Source: Cristatella mucedo
Lineage: Eukaryota; Bryozoa; Phylactolaemata; Cristatellidae
Assembly (NCBI GenBank): GCA_009760855.2
Contig: WPIO01000039.1
Location: 2,802,501-2,847,500 of the forward strand
Direction: 5' to 3'
DNA length: 45,000 nt
The notes beneath the pieces are model-generated. The model was not told the origin of the DNA and ran no database searches. It saw only the letters and a program-made list of their open reading frames with translations. A program made the position numbers and the translations under genes. Below, one piece after another: positions 19,965 through 32,297 of this stretch. Every line of letters begins with the position of its first letter. The first letter of the stretch is position 1.

Positions 19965-20125
19965 ATGTAATTAATTTGCATAGTGCATTAAGAGAACGTA
20001 ATCTCTATTCCGGTGCTTGCCATACGCCGCGGGGCTCAACCCCACGAGCTCAGCCATCAAGTACATTCACCTTTACCTTGGTCTGGGCTAGAAACCTTAA
20101 CTACTGGGCCAGACCAGCTCGGCCA
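19965..20125 (-). mobile_element. tRNA-derived SINE
   Basis: On the minus strand it begins GAGCTGGTCTGGCCCAGTAG, then a box-A-like stretch, an internal insertion relative to 6595-6740, a GTGGGGTTGAGCCCC box-B region, and the AAGCACCGGAATAGAGATTA...TTAATGCACT tail. It is diverged but clear. Confidence 0.72.
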
Positions 20126-20608
20126 AGAAAGCACCGGAAGGCAAATTAATTCATGCCAATTTATCGAGCGTTAAATTGAGCCTCCACGGTGCTAACGAGG
20201 CGCACTACACCGCATTGGTGGGGGAAAAGGTAGCGTAAAACCTCAGCAATGAACGAAGAAAATCTTTGCTTCCCCATCACGAGGGGAGACAACTTCAGAG
20301 AAGAAATGAGTCCGATTCTGACTCTGACGACTATATAATTGAGACAAAGGAAGTGTGAAAAATATTCTCAGTTATCTTCCACATCCTATCCTGAATCCGC
20401 GGCACTTAAGTGAGCTTCTTTCTATTTTGTAATGTAGGAACAGTTTTTCATGATTTCTGCCAGGCTGGGGAAAGAATAATATAAAAAAAGAATTCTCTGA
20501 TAGTACCCTATGGGAAATCACAATTAGAATTACGAACGACCCGGGCGACGAACCCCGACCGGTAACGGATTAGGTTCACTGCATGGTAAAATAGGCTAGA
20601 TTGAACCC
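20126..20608. other. Spacer without recognised gene
   Basis: No gene or element is recognised. Confidence 0.4.
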
Positions 20609-21757
20609 CAGGTTGGAGTACGACCTGGGTTAAAACGGCCTAGGCCATCTTATACCCCAGAGGTATATTAGGGCGGAGGTATCTAAGCCGAATTACACCC
20701 CGTCAAATCAATAGTTTTGAGTGATAAACACACGAATCTTTAGTAGATGACTCATAAATCCGCTCCGGCACGACCCTGTCACTCCACTCCCTACTTTTCC
20801 TCGTTCTTATCGCACTCATTACTCTGATCTCCCACCTGCCTCGTCTTTTATGCATACTGTATTTAAGACGGAATATTGGCTACCGTATGCGCACTAAAAC
20901 CTCTCAGACTCTACCTTACCGGCGTAGCAATGCGCCTGGTCATTAGGGTTCTGCGCCGTTACAGATGGCTGATCAAGTATATACTGCGTAATTCTGAGCG
21001 GCCCTCGATTTCATAAGAAATCTTGACTACCCAGGATTCACTTTGTGATTTTAAGTGCGGCCGCCTGTGTCGTCCTGCTGGTGCGGAATTTTCGCTGTTC
21101 GGCAATAAATCAACGAAACCGCAAGTGTTTTCCAAATTTGTCGTTTGCTGCAGCTCGTATTTGTCGGCTTAGTTCGAGGTGCACGTGTCCCACATTTCAA
21201 ATTGTAGACCATCGGCGATTGATTTTTCAGCCAAGTAGGACCGACGCTGCTGGAGCTCTGCTCTGCTTCTCTTCGTGCAGACGCCCCAGCCTGTAATGAT
21301 GCCGCTCGTGGCCGTACCGTTAATGATAAAAGTAAGTTAATGCTTTTTTGACAGAAGCAGGCTTAGATTATCTATTAGCAGGAAGAAGGGAGCGAAGTAT
21401 AGGCTGGTCTAAGGAGCAGGTAAGTGAGGCACACATGAAATCTGCTGGCCGAGCAATCGGGGACGCCAGCCCGGCACATTCGCTCTGCGCCGGCCTCAGC
21501 CGCGAAGCAGACCATGACCGCAGCTTCGACTGCTTCTGAAAAATGCTTCAATTGATCGAATTTAAAATCTCACTTTCATCGATGCGCTTTGTACATATCG
21601 GAGCAAGTTCTGTGTCAGCGGAAATTTGTTGCGGAGGTTCTCTGATCGGATAATTGCCACTGGCCAATGAAAGAGTACTTAAAAGAGTTTGTAATAGTTA
21701 ACACGCCGGAGTATAAAGTGGCCTAGGCCGTTTTAAACCAGGGTATACTCTGGCCTG
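20609..21757. repeat. Inverted-repeat pair, possible DNA-transposon remnant
   Basis: A segment near 20609-20663 (CAGGTTGGAGTA...GGTTAAAACGGCCTAGGCCA) recurs inverted near 21703-21757. The core TTAAAACGGCCTAGGCCA is the same in both and includes the palindrome GGCCTAGGCC. The arms are about 55 bases and lie 1.04 kb apart, with the same end facing outwards, as in terminal inverted repeats. The interior has only short open frames. No target-site duplication was established. Confidence 0.55.
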
Positions 21758-21770
21758 TTACACCGGCACT

Positions 21771-23929
21771 CATCGCGTTCCTACGCGGCTCTATTTATTG
21801 TAAATCGGCGCATCAGCATCCGACGCCGGGCGCATTTTTCCAATCAGTCTGCGATGCCGTCAGTTCTTTCGCAAATCCTTTCGCGACGACCGTGTTTATA
21901 GTTTTTTTTTAAGCACCTAGAGACAAAGCGTCCATCCGACTGACAACACGGCACCCCCTGACTCAGCGACATCTAAAAGGAGCTAAAACCCGACCTGTTC
22001 TGTGCTTCCGACCTGCCCCCTCGACCTTCGCCAGCCCTTCCATTCTGGAGAGGCCTTTGTTCAGGACATGCTGGTAGGCCAAGGAGCTCACACTCACGAG
22101 AGCTGGCCACGTCCGGCCGACGGCTGCAATCTACGAGAAATCCGGCAGTCACTAGCATTTTGGTACTCAATGACTCTGCATGGTCTCACTTCAATGCATT
22201 TGCTTCTTCGAGAACTGTCCTTTGTGTGCTCATGCGCGCCGCAATCGTGCGCTTTGCGATCATTAATCAGCTGACGTAATTTTTGCCAGCCTATGCGAAA
22301 TGAGTAGAACGACATTTTGTTCTCTTACGGGCCACGAAAACGCGTCATTATTATTATTTTTATTGTCGCTATTCTTATGACGTCCCAGAGTTCTTTGACA
22401 TATCTGAGCCACAAGAGAGCGCCATTCTCCCGTCTCTGTCTGCCAGATTTGCGGCCAGTGCATTCGGTCTGGCCTGCTGCCTCGGTGCTGTCAAAGAGTA
22501 CCACTCCGTGAGATGAACGAATACAATCGCGACGCGACCTAGCAGCCTCATTCTGGCATCTAAAAGTGTATGGGGGCGCGCTACAGGACGACAGGAAAAC
22601 TGCTCCTCATCATTGACACTGCCTTCATAATGCAGAGACAGTGGCAAAGCAAATTTCTAGCGTCAGCGAAGCCGAAGAACCTTGCAGAGCTTGGTGCCTT
22701 CAATGTGAATCTTTGGGTTGCTCCAAAAATGGGGTGAAAACTTCCTTTTAGAGGCTTCCGAGCGGCGCGCGTTTGGCCGAAAGCTTCCATCTCTTCGAAA
22801 GCGTTTAAAATGGCGGTTAAAGTTGAAAGTTCAATTAGAAGTAAATTTAAATGCTAAATTTTAGAGTGACTGACTAGCCTCTTCGAGCAACAAGGAACAG
22901 TAAGATTTAAATCTTGTACCACGCCCTCAAAGTATCTGGGCCTCCTCCAAGCCAGTATCCTGCATACGTCCTCGGCTCAACTGGTTATAAATAAGTTCAA
23001 TAGCAGAGGAGTACGTAGGATTAAGTGGGACGAAACCGTAATTTTTTCCGATGTAGCGAGTCATCGGTGGGCTGAAAAGAAGCCAGACATACGCGTTCGG
23101 ACGGCCAGAGTCCCCAGGGCCGCTGACAGCCGTTCTATGGACGCCATAAATCTTGCAAGGCAATAGTGCTTGTATTGCCTCAGCAAGGAAGATGAGGTGC
23201 GAGTCTTCCGTCCTACACTTTTTAATTTCTGCAGAGTTAGAGGCCCTGCATGGATCGCAGACTTCGGAACGTTCAGGGATGGCCAGTCCGAGCCAAGGTC
23301 AGCTTTTTTGATTCTCTGGAAAATCAGAAAACGCTCAATCAATTAGATTATAGCCGTGCTTGAAATTAGTACCGTTTTCCGAATGGTAATAATAAGGAAT
23401 TCGATGTGGCGCTATCTACGGTTTAGACCGTATTTACTGGACACCGGTAGTAATAGTCAGTCAGCTGAGCGTTGGGTTTCCGGCTAGTGAGTTGGATTCC
23501 ATGGCTGGTGCAGTTTAGGTGCGATCGTCTGCGGTTTTTGAAAGTATCGTACTGCATCAGCGAAATGGACTGGTCATACTAGGCTTTGGACGTACTTGAT
23601 TGCTACCCTGCTTTGCTTGTGCGCTCTGCTACCGTCAACACGACTAGGTGTAGCAACTACGATTCGTCAGGCAACATTTGAGGACCCTCCTCTCTACAAG
23701 TATTTGTCACGACTATGCCAGGACTTGTACCGGTTAAGTTTGCCCGGTTCGTGACGAGGAGCTTTGGCTCTGAAGCCGCTACAGCGTAGCGTTCGCAACG
23801 CTCTGTGGGTCGCTCAGGATTTGAGCTACGGCTTTAGGAAAACACTTGCTTACGTCTGATCGCCATGCGTTTTCGTAGGAAACACTTTGAATTTCGCTGT
23901 TAGCGCATCTATTTTAAATCGTTGCACCT
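21771..23929. other. Spacer without recognised gene
   Basis: Overlapping 60-90-codon frames lie on both strands, none with recognisable content. No well-kept repeat was noticed. Confidence 0.4.
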
Positions 23930-24215
23930 TTCTATAGACTTGCTCATACAAGTCAGGAGCTCACTAATGACTCTGTCACGGCACTTGCATGATTTGACGA
24001 CATTTAAAAAGAAGCCATAATACTAACCTGTTCCTCTGCATTTGCTCCATCCGCGCGACCTGCCCTTGTGATGCATATGCGCGTTACATTATATTTTATC
24101 ATTAACCAATTGATATGTTTCTTTTCCATGTATCAAAAGTGCCTCGAAAGCAATTTAAAGCTTTTGTAGAAATGCGATTGCCCTATTATCATTTTCCAAT
24201 TACTGCATAAGTTAT
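23930..24215 (+). mobile_element. Degenerate LINE 3'-end fragment
   Basis: The sequence TTGACGACATTTAAAAAGAAG parallels the ACTTGACCACATTTAAAAAG coding end of the 7.4-kb LINE. It is followed by ATTAACCAATTGATATG and a decayed GCAATTTAAAGCTTTTGTAG tail. Stops break the coding part. Confidence 0.5.
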
Positions 24216-24359
24216 TATGGTATGGAAGAGTACATTAGCTGCTACTTCGATAGCTGCCCCTAATTAATTATGCAAAATGTAAATTGCCTATTGTTCAACT
24301 AGATTATGCTCAGGAAGTCTTAGAGTTTGATCTCTAGTGGCTCGGCCTTCACTAACACC

Positions 24360-24430
24360 CAATGGGGTAAATATCTCAGCCGGGAGTATAGGGCGCGCAC
24401 TCCATGACTCCAGTCTCGGGTTCGCGTCGT
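24360..24430 (+). repeat. tRNA-like SINE head
   Basis: ATCTCAGCCGGGAGTATAGG resembles a box A, and TCTCGGGTTCGCGTCG a box B, about 40 bases apart. There is no complete tRNA fold by eye. A TGCAGCTGGCAATCC stretch follows. It is likely a relic of a Pol III-derived repeat. Confidence 0.4.
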
Positions 24431-24905
24431 GCAGCTGGCAATCCTTTATTGCCCAGTGCAAGTGGGTTGGTAGCCTCTAAGGCTCTTCTACCGCTACATA
24501 AACGAGTCCATTAAATCAGCCGACTTGAGGCATGTGAGTTAAATCAGCCGATATGTGAGAGGATGAATCCGCAGCACAGCGGGAAGCCTGCAGCTAAGCC
24601 TGTGCGTAAGCAACAGACGGAGCTCTTCGTTTACTTATTCGCTGCGGTGGAGCTAACCCTGCCTGCTTTGTCCCGCCTATGCGCCCAGCTTCCGGCTTAC
24701 TGCTAGTATCGTTTTGCTTAGCTTGCTCCCGAACAACGCCACCTCTTTCATCCAAATTGTAAATTATCGATTGACTTTTTAAGAGGTTCGAGCGACGGAT
24801 ATGGCTGCGATCCTGCAAAAGCTCCTTGCCTATCCTTACAAAATCTCACTCAGCCACGCGTCGGCTACCGGCAAACGATGTGCGTTCTCTCGAGCCCCTC
24901 TCACA

Positions 24906-24909
<4 letters not shown>
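24431..24909. other. Upstream region of ALKBH3-like copy 2
   Basis: This probable 5' flank shows no TATA box I would trust. Open frames here are unsupported. The transcription start cannot be placed by eye. Confidence 0.35.

Positions 24910-24978
<69 letters not shown>
24910..24978. repeat. (CT)n microsatellite upstream of copy 2 start
   Basis: About 34 CT units lie roughly 120 bases before the ATG of ALKBH3-like copy 2. It may fall in the promoter or 5' untranslated region. CT/GA tracts can act as GAGA-type promoter elements in some animals, but nothing here shows that directly. Confidence 0.95.
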
Positions 24979-24980
<2 letters not shown>

Positions 24981-25099
24981 CCCCAGGGATGTGAAGGTTA
25001 AGGACGGTCAAGCTGCGGGAGGTAGCCAAGCAGCCGTATGGTTTAGCCGCGCTGCCGTCCGTCGCCTACTGTGGTTGCCCGGCGTTGCTGCGAGCTCTT

Positions 25100-25312
25100 A
25101 TGGCAGATAAGCAGCACAAACTGAGCAAGGTTCAAGGTGCTTGGGCAAGTCAGAAACCCGGCTGTCACGCGCGTGGAGATCATTTAGCAGGCCAGGGTAA
25201 CCGCGGGCGTACCCGGCCAGTGCAAACCACTACCGTAGTTGACTATCCCGAAACGTCCATCTACGCCAGAGCGACCATGACGTCTGGCTACACGTTCGAG
25301 CAGCCGCTAGAG
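25100..25312 (+). CDS. ALKBH3-like copy 2, first coding exon
   Basis: The ATG at 25100 opens MADKQHKLSKVQGAWA; the VQGAWA block is a hallmark of the ALKBH3 N-terminus. The exon continues to TFEQPLE and a GAG|GTGAGC donor, 71 codons, phase 0. A longer in-frame extension upstream lacks an ATG, so this start is preferred. The region is polar and probably disordered, as in the family. Confidence 0.85.
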
Positions 25313-28300
25313 GTGAGCCTCTTGCATCAGCAGCGTTACCGCAGCTCTCGCGTCTGGCCGTCGATATTGCTGCTTCCGCTAGGTGCGGCTCGGCCTTCGA
25401 TCGCCAGCTCGACTACGCAGTGAGCAACGCCCGTTACTCGATCGTGCTCCACGCACGACGTGCAGTTCCGTGGTAGTTCTTGGCGGTTATCCCGTGACCG
25501 GGCCATCACCTTTGCCCATCTCCTCTCCGGCCGAGAGCTTACATTCATCCGGCTCGCCACTCTCCGAGAACGCTCCTGCTCGCCCAGACTCTCGGCCAGC
25601 TGGTGGTGGCGCTCTGCTCTTAGCAGTCGCTCATGTGCTTTTGTAGGAGGAGATCCCAAAAGATAAAAAGGTACAGCTTATCACGTACGTATTTCAGAAT
25701 TATATCGCCACCTTAATAGATGAGCACGACTCCGTGAGCCGATGGCAGAGGGACATTTCGTTCAGGGAAGCGCTGAACTTACGAGAGCACTTAGTGTCGG
25801 GCGTATAATTTCTTCGTCCTATCGCATTTTTGGGAGGCAATAATGCCTAGCATACCAATAATGGTGGCGATGCCGCTCTGGATTACAGCTGGAACGGCAG
25901 TTAACTTTGATTGCCATATCACAGCAGAAAACGAACTGTTACCAGGAGCATGCACCGAATGGCTAATCTCCTCGTGCTTCAGCTAGTGAATGCCAATCAT
26001 CATTCCCTCTTCGTCCACTAGTGTGTTGGCAAGTGCTTGAGTGATTGTTTTTCCCACGCCTACTGTATGAGTGCATCGCATTGCCTGCTGTTCAGAGCCA
26101 AGAACTGCGCTGAGTATTCTGTCAGCTATTAACTGCAACTAACTACTGTTTATTTGCCGTACCACGCATTGCTCAGATGTACTTACAATTCCTGGTCTGC
26201 CTCGGTAGATATCAGTCTTTGTGCAGCGGAATTTTTTGCTGTGGTCAAATGAGCTCATTTTGAAAATGTCACTTATGGCATCGGTCGAGTCTAAAGTACT
26301 TTGTGGTACGTTTGCCTATGCCCCTGCGGTCTCCTACTCCCTCTGTTTTCTTACCTCCCGACTGTCTCTTCCTCAACCATGTCCTTGTGCCATCCTGCCT
26401 TTGAAATTCATATAGGTGCAAGTCGGCAGAACCAATGCACCTGCTAAGTGCCTGTCTAATCTAATGCTAATCCACTGAAAGTGTTATGAAAAGCAGCTTG
26501 TTCCTAGTAAATGCAATGCGCTCTACAAGTCATTGGTTGCCTGTAGTGTGGAAGTACTCCATGCATGCATGAAAGTATCCTCTACCTTGTCGTTCGACTG
26601 CATGTGTTTGGTTTTTGTGTGCAGTATTGTCGTTGCCTGACGGCAGTCTCGGCAGGCCTGGGTGATACCACTAGCGGTTGTTGCGTTTTAGGAAGCCTGG
26701 CATTTATGAGATCAGCGATGGACCATCAGGTGTATCCAGGTAATAACAGAAATCACTGGGAAAAGCACTGATAATCACAGCGCAAAGTAGTATAGCAATG
26801 TTGGCTCGTGCCTATCGAAAGTAGCATGCAGTAGTTGTAGCATGATTATTCTACTAAAGCATGGAGGATGCACAACACCAGGGGTCTGCCAGAGTGTCTG
26901 CACTGACTGTCTGTCTCTCTATCTGTCTTTCTGTCTGCAAACGTCTGCACCCGATGTACTTATCCAAAGAATGCAGAAAGAGTCAGCATTGCTCGGGACA
27001 AAACAGCAGACCAAAAAGGGGCAGACTAGCCTGTGCACAGGGAGCTAGCATGATGATAAAAGCTGTTGTTTTCCGTGCAATTCGCAAATTACTCTGTGTG
27101 TGGACTAAGTCGGGCATTGCTATTCTTAGTCGATCAAGGCCAGCAATACTAATCACCTACCCCAAACACAAGAGCAGCAGTCTTACTCTCAAGCTGCTAG
27201 CTGTCATCTATTTGTGCGACATATATCTAGTTACGAGCTTTTGTCAAGCCCGGCTTTGAGAGCATAATATAACTGAAGGCATGGTCTCCAAGGGATTTGA
27301 AGTTGGGTGCCACAACCTATCGATCAGAATCGGTAGAGCAGGTGGTGCTACAGGAGACCTGATTTAAAACTAATTCGTATAGATAGGCCACAGCAAGAGA
27401 GTGGAGTGATGTAAAGTTAAGTGATAGAATCTTAAGTCTTATTGCTTGACGGGGAGCCACTTCGGATGATTAAGAATTGGTGTGATGTGGCAGTTGCAAC
27501 ATTTAGGATAGACACGCTTATCGGCCGAGTGGTCTGCTTCTGCTGTTTAAAACAAAAGCATTGGAGCAATAATTTCGTTCTAGGTCCTATTGGTTCTAGG
27601 CAACAGAGGCAGCTGGCAAAGCTGCTCAAGAGCATTGTGAGCATACTCAAGGTAGACCGACCAGTAGTTGAATGTCTCCTGTAATTCGATCAGCAGGCTT
27701 CCTAAGGGTGGGGTGACCTGCCCAAGGTTAGCCAAGGCACTCTTCTCTCACACCCCTTCTTAATTGTTGTGGCTTAATCATGTTGTGTTGGCATATCCAG
27801 CAATTGTGCTAAACTGCAATAGCTAAGCTATCTCACCTCTGTTCCAGGACCTGTGTCACACCGTGTGTACCTAGTGGGTTTGTTGTATCAACCTAGTGGC
27901 ATTCACTTTTACTTGTGCAGAATTTCGTAGTCCCTTAAAAATATGTCGCATGAAGACAAGTTTTTAAGCAATTGGTACACCCGATGTACTGTCACAGCTT
28001 GTAGGAAGATTAATTGCTGGGCATGGCTGTTTTGTGTGTGTGTGTGCACACGTGCATGTGTGTCATGCAGGAAGCCATGTGCTTGCAGAAAGTAGTGCTT
28101 GTGAAGGCCAAGTCGCAAAACTGTGCAACGTCTGATTTGCACTTGCCTCCCCGGGCACCAGGCATAGCTGATGCTGCATTGCTTGCAGCTTTACTGCAGC
28201 GTACTTGTGGATCAGCTGTGGATTGCTTCATTTTTGTGATGGTGGCTACATTTGAACTGGCAGTATTTATTGGCCGGGTTTCTTCCTGTGTATGCAATTC

Positions 28301-29358
28301 CATTGCATCTATTTGAAGGCAGCAGCAGGATGGTGGCATTGCCCCCCATGCTGTTGCCAGTACAGTCACGACAGCATTAGGCCCTTGTTGTTTGTCAGAA
28401 CCCATGAGAGAGCACAAGTGACAGCAGCTTGAGCTAGATGCAGTGCACCATTAAAAATGTTTTACAGGGCTCGAGCCAATTACCTCGGTCGTTAAAGGCG
28501 AGCGCCATTAGTGAGAGCAATCTGGCAGACCATGTACTGTGCACTCACGTGCCGGCCTGCTGCTGCTGCTGTCTGGCTTTGTTCTTGCCCCTGTCACATA
28601 GTGCTTGATATTCTCTTAAGCCGTGCACTGTTGCAGGGTGCGCCTGTTCCAGCTGTATGGAACTGAAGAAGCCGACTCTCTGTTTGCCAAGCTGCTGGCA
28701 GAGCTGCCGTGGATGGAGATGCCGAACGTGCAAAATGGAGTCGCGACCATTGAACCACGGCTCATGGTATGGTACGGCGAACATCCATACTCTTATGCAG
28801 GAGTCACCCACATGGCCGAGCCAGCAGTAAGTTAGCTTGGCTTCTTTGTTCGATGTGGGCAGAAATATGAACTTTTCTGATTCTGGCCGCAAGACCCGTG
28901 CCGACTTGTGGCCTAACAGTAACACTCACTTGCTACAATGCTCGGTGGTGTGCCTTTTAATCGTACTGTCATCCAGCATGGACATCTGCACGGTGCTCCT
29001 GCTGCTGGTGTCATTCCATCAGATTAGCAGTGACTGGTATCGTTGCTACTAGTAGCAGCCATACTGATGAGCAGAAATGCATTTCACTGAATGTGCAACT
29101 TGGTGAGGAGATGAACAAGCCTGATTATTGGATAAATGCCGTGCAAATATTCTGTATTATGAATCTAGCTACCTGAAGATAGCTTTCTTTAGGCTGTTTG
29201 CTGGTGCAGCCGAAAGAAGAATCCCCTTTTTTTAAATTTGTGTAAGGCTCCTTTGATCATCTGGGATTTGACGAATTATTTCTGAATCTAGTGCAATACA
29301 GTCGTATGCATGCCCACTTGAAGATGTACCTGTGCCAGAGATACACCCTTCTTTCTCA

Positions 29359-29418
<60 letters not shown>

Positions 29419-32252
29419 ATATATATATCTCTTTTTTCTTTCACTCTCTTTCTCTTTCTTTCTTAGACTCTCTTAATCCCTCTCTCACTTTCTCTCTGTC
29501 TTGCTCAGTCACTCGTTGGCCGGAATTTGTGAGGCACCAATAGCTGCTCCTATTGCACCTGGTCTTTGCACTGTGATCGTGCTGACTTGACGTTGACTTG
29601 ACTTGACGTGACAGTTGAGCAGTGCATCTGGCACTGCTTCAGCTTTCGACAGGCAGCTGCAGGTGAGTCTGCTGAGCTAATGTTGGCTCCTCAAGTGGTC
29701 ACTTCCGGCAAACTGCTTGCAGCCTACCAGCCACTGGTAGCTTTCTCTATGTGTGTCTGTGTGTGTGCGTGTGTGTGCATAAGTGTGTCACTCACTTCGG
29801 ATTAGTGACTCGGCCAAGGCAACTGTATGGGTTGGGTCTGAGTCTCTGAGGAAAGGTTGGCCGTGGCACATACATTGATGGGTCTTCCCTCTCTGACGAC
29901 GGTCTGTGGTGTACTTCACTTGGTATGGATTTTTACCCGACCCTCCCCCTCTTACTTTGACTTCGAAGGAATAGTACAGTCGGCTCTTGTCGACCTTCTA
30001 CAATGAAGCACTGCATATGCATATATGTTCTAGCCAGCCTTGCCTCAGTGAACGTCTAGTCAACTGATGCAAGTATGGGCGCACAGCAGCCGCCGCGTCT
30101 GCATGCCTTTCCTGCCGGCGGCGCACAGAAATCCACCAGGCGGCTGCTGCCACCGCCCTGCAAGGTCGCGCCCCTGCTTCCGGTCCGCTGCAGTGGCCCG
30201 ACGTCCTGAGAGACATAAAGAAGCTCTTGGAAGAGAGCACGGGCCTCGAGTTCAATTCGGTGCTGGGCAACCTGTACAGGACTGGCAAGGACTTTGTCGC
30301 CTGGCACAGCGACGACGAGCCGGAGCTCGGCGAGAACCCAGTCGTTGCGTCCTTCTCCTTTGGCGAGCAGCGAAACTTCGAGCTGAGGAAGAAGCCCGCA
30401 GCTGCACAGGTAGCCGCGGCAGCAGTCGCCCGGCTTGTCACCCTCGACGCTGGCGGCTCGCTTCGGTGCCAGCTCACTGCCCTTCGTTTGCAGACGTTTG
30501 AACTCTATACGTTTGTGCTGTCTGTCTGTGCGGGCTTGTGCTTGCTTGTGCGTGCGTGGGTGTGTGTGCATGCTAGTTATGTGCACGTGTCTGCTACATG
30601 AGCGAGTGGAAGGGCAACTTGAAAGCAATATCACACGATAGCTGGCGAGTTGCTCCAGAATGCACGGCTTCCGTGTCACTCGAGCTGCATCAAACATAAA
30701 ATGCAAGGTATTTTCTTCAAAGAGATAGACTTGATGTGGTTCTAGAGAATTTTAGGGCAACAAATCGCCTGTCCTGCCACGTGACTACTTGTGTGACCTG
30801 CTGTTACAAACGTCGTGTGCTGCTGCCTGTCCGGGCAGAACTAAGCCGAAAATTCAGTGCTTGCAAGGGTGCTAGTCTCAGTAGCTAGCCTGAACCTTAT
30901 ATCATGGCTAGCTACTTTGTACGTGCATCACCAATGCACACAGGTATGCCGAGTGTAGTGGAACACGTTGAAGAGCACCCATACTTTAAGGTAGCAAGTT
31001 TACGTCCATAAATGAAGACAGGTATATTTAACAGCAACAGAGGCTTACAGGCGTTCAACAACGTCCCTGATTTACACTAACGCCTCTGTGGCATAGAGCT
31101 CAAATCACTGCAAATGCCAACTGCCGAAGCACAACTCATAGCCTATATATAACACGGCTTCTGCTTTTATGCAACCCTGGCCATGGATTATCGCACAATC
31201 GGCTCCTAGCTGCTATAATTCAGAAACCGCCAATAATGGCTATCAGCGATAATCTGGCTGATTTTAGCATGCAGCCGTTTCACTGCCTTCTCACAGCGCT
31301 TTGCCGTTGAACCCACCCAATACTCCCGTGAGAGGCCCGAGTTCAGCTGCCAACTCACAGCCCACTTTTGCCGAGGAATCCAACTCTCGAGAGGCCAGTG
31401 AGCCATTCGGCCATTCTCGAGAGGCCAGTGAGAAGCCATTTGCTTCTTCCCCTTATTTTGCAAAGGTTTGCTCGGGTTCTAGTGTGGCCTGGCTAATCTG
31501 ACTGTCGGCCCAGCTGTGCTACCCTCTCTAGATTTCCCATTTCTTACACAGTAAGTGGGGGATGGCTGTACAGGGTTAGGCAGAGCAGCAAGACAAAAAC
31601 AGCTGCTTAATGATCAACCGAGCTGTCTAGAAGCTGTGCCAAGCTAGCTGTCACAATGACTCACCTTGGCCTTGTGGGCTGGCAGTTTCGTAGTTGCTCA
31701 CATACATACCTTGTAGTACAACTATGCATAATGCTGTGTTCATTTTTATGCTGTCACATCAGCAAAACGATCAGCTGTCTCAGCATTCAGCCATCCACGT
31801 GCTGCCTTGACTTGCCGCTATGACGCATGCCAAGTGCCCCTTTACTAGAGGGAGGGGCGATTTATAGCTGAATGTGTCGAGGCCATCTTTTCGTGAAAGC
31901 ATACAACATCTTGGTTGCACAGCTCACGATCGGCTCGCTGTGCGCTTTGCCTTGATTGTACTTGCCTGTGCATGTGCTGCTCGAGTGTTTAGAGCTTTTC
32001 TTCGATAAGCTGACTATTCCTTGCACCTCCCGTGGTCTGAGGCTTAGAGGAACCTGTACTGCAGCTCCGACCTCTGGCATCGTAGCACTTGGTTTTTTAG
32101 GGGGTCGAAGGGGACGGCCATGGTAAGCTCGAGTACACCGAGTTCATCCGGATGCCTTTGTCACACGGCAGCCTACTCATCATGGAAGGCTGCATGCAGT
32201 CCGACTGGCAGGTAAATAGCACCCCCCCCCCCCGGGGAAAGAAAGAGAAACA

Positions 32253-32297
<45 letters not shown>

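Noticed and set aside
26227-26305. Possible exon in the second intron of copy 2
   Set aside because: It has acceptor and donor-like sites, but its length does not restore the phase needed by exon 26692.
30056-30706. 216-codon minus-strand frame
   Set aside because: It is antisense to the conserved ALKBH3-like exon at 30194-30409, whose GC-rich codons leave the opposite strand open.
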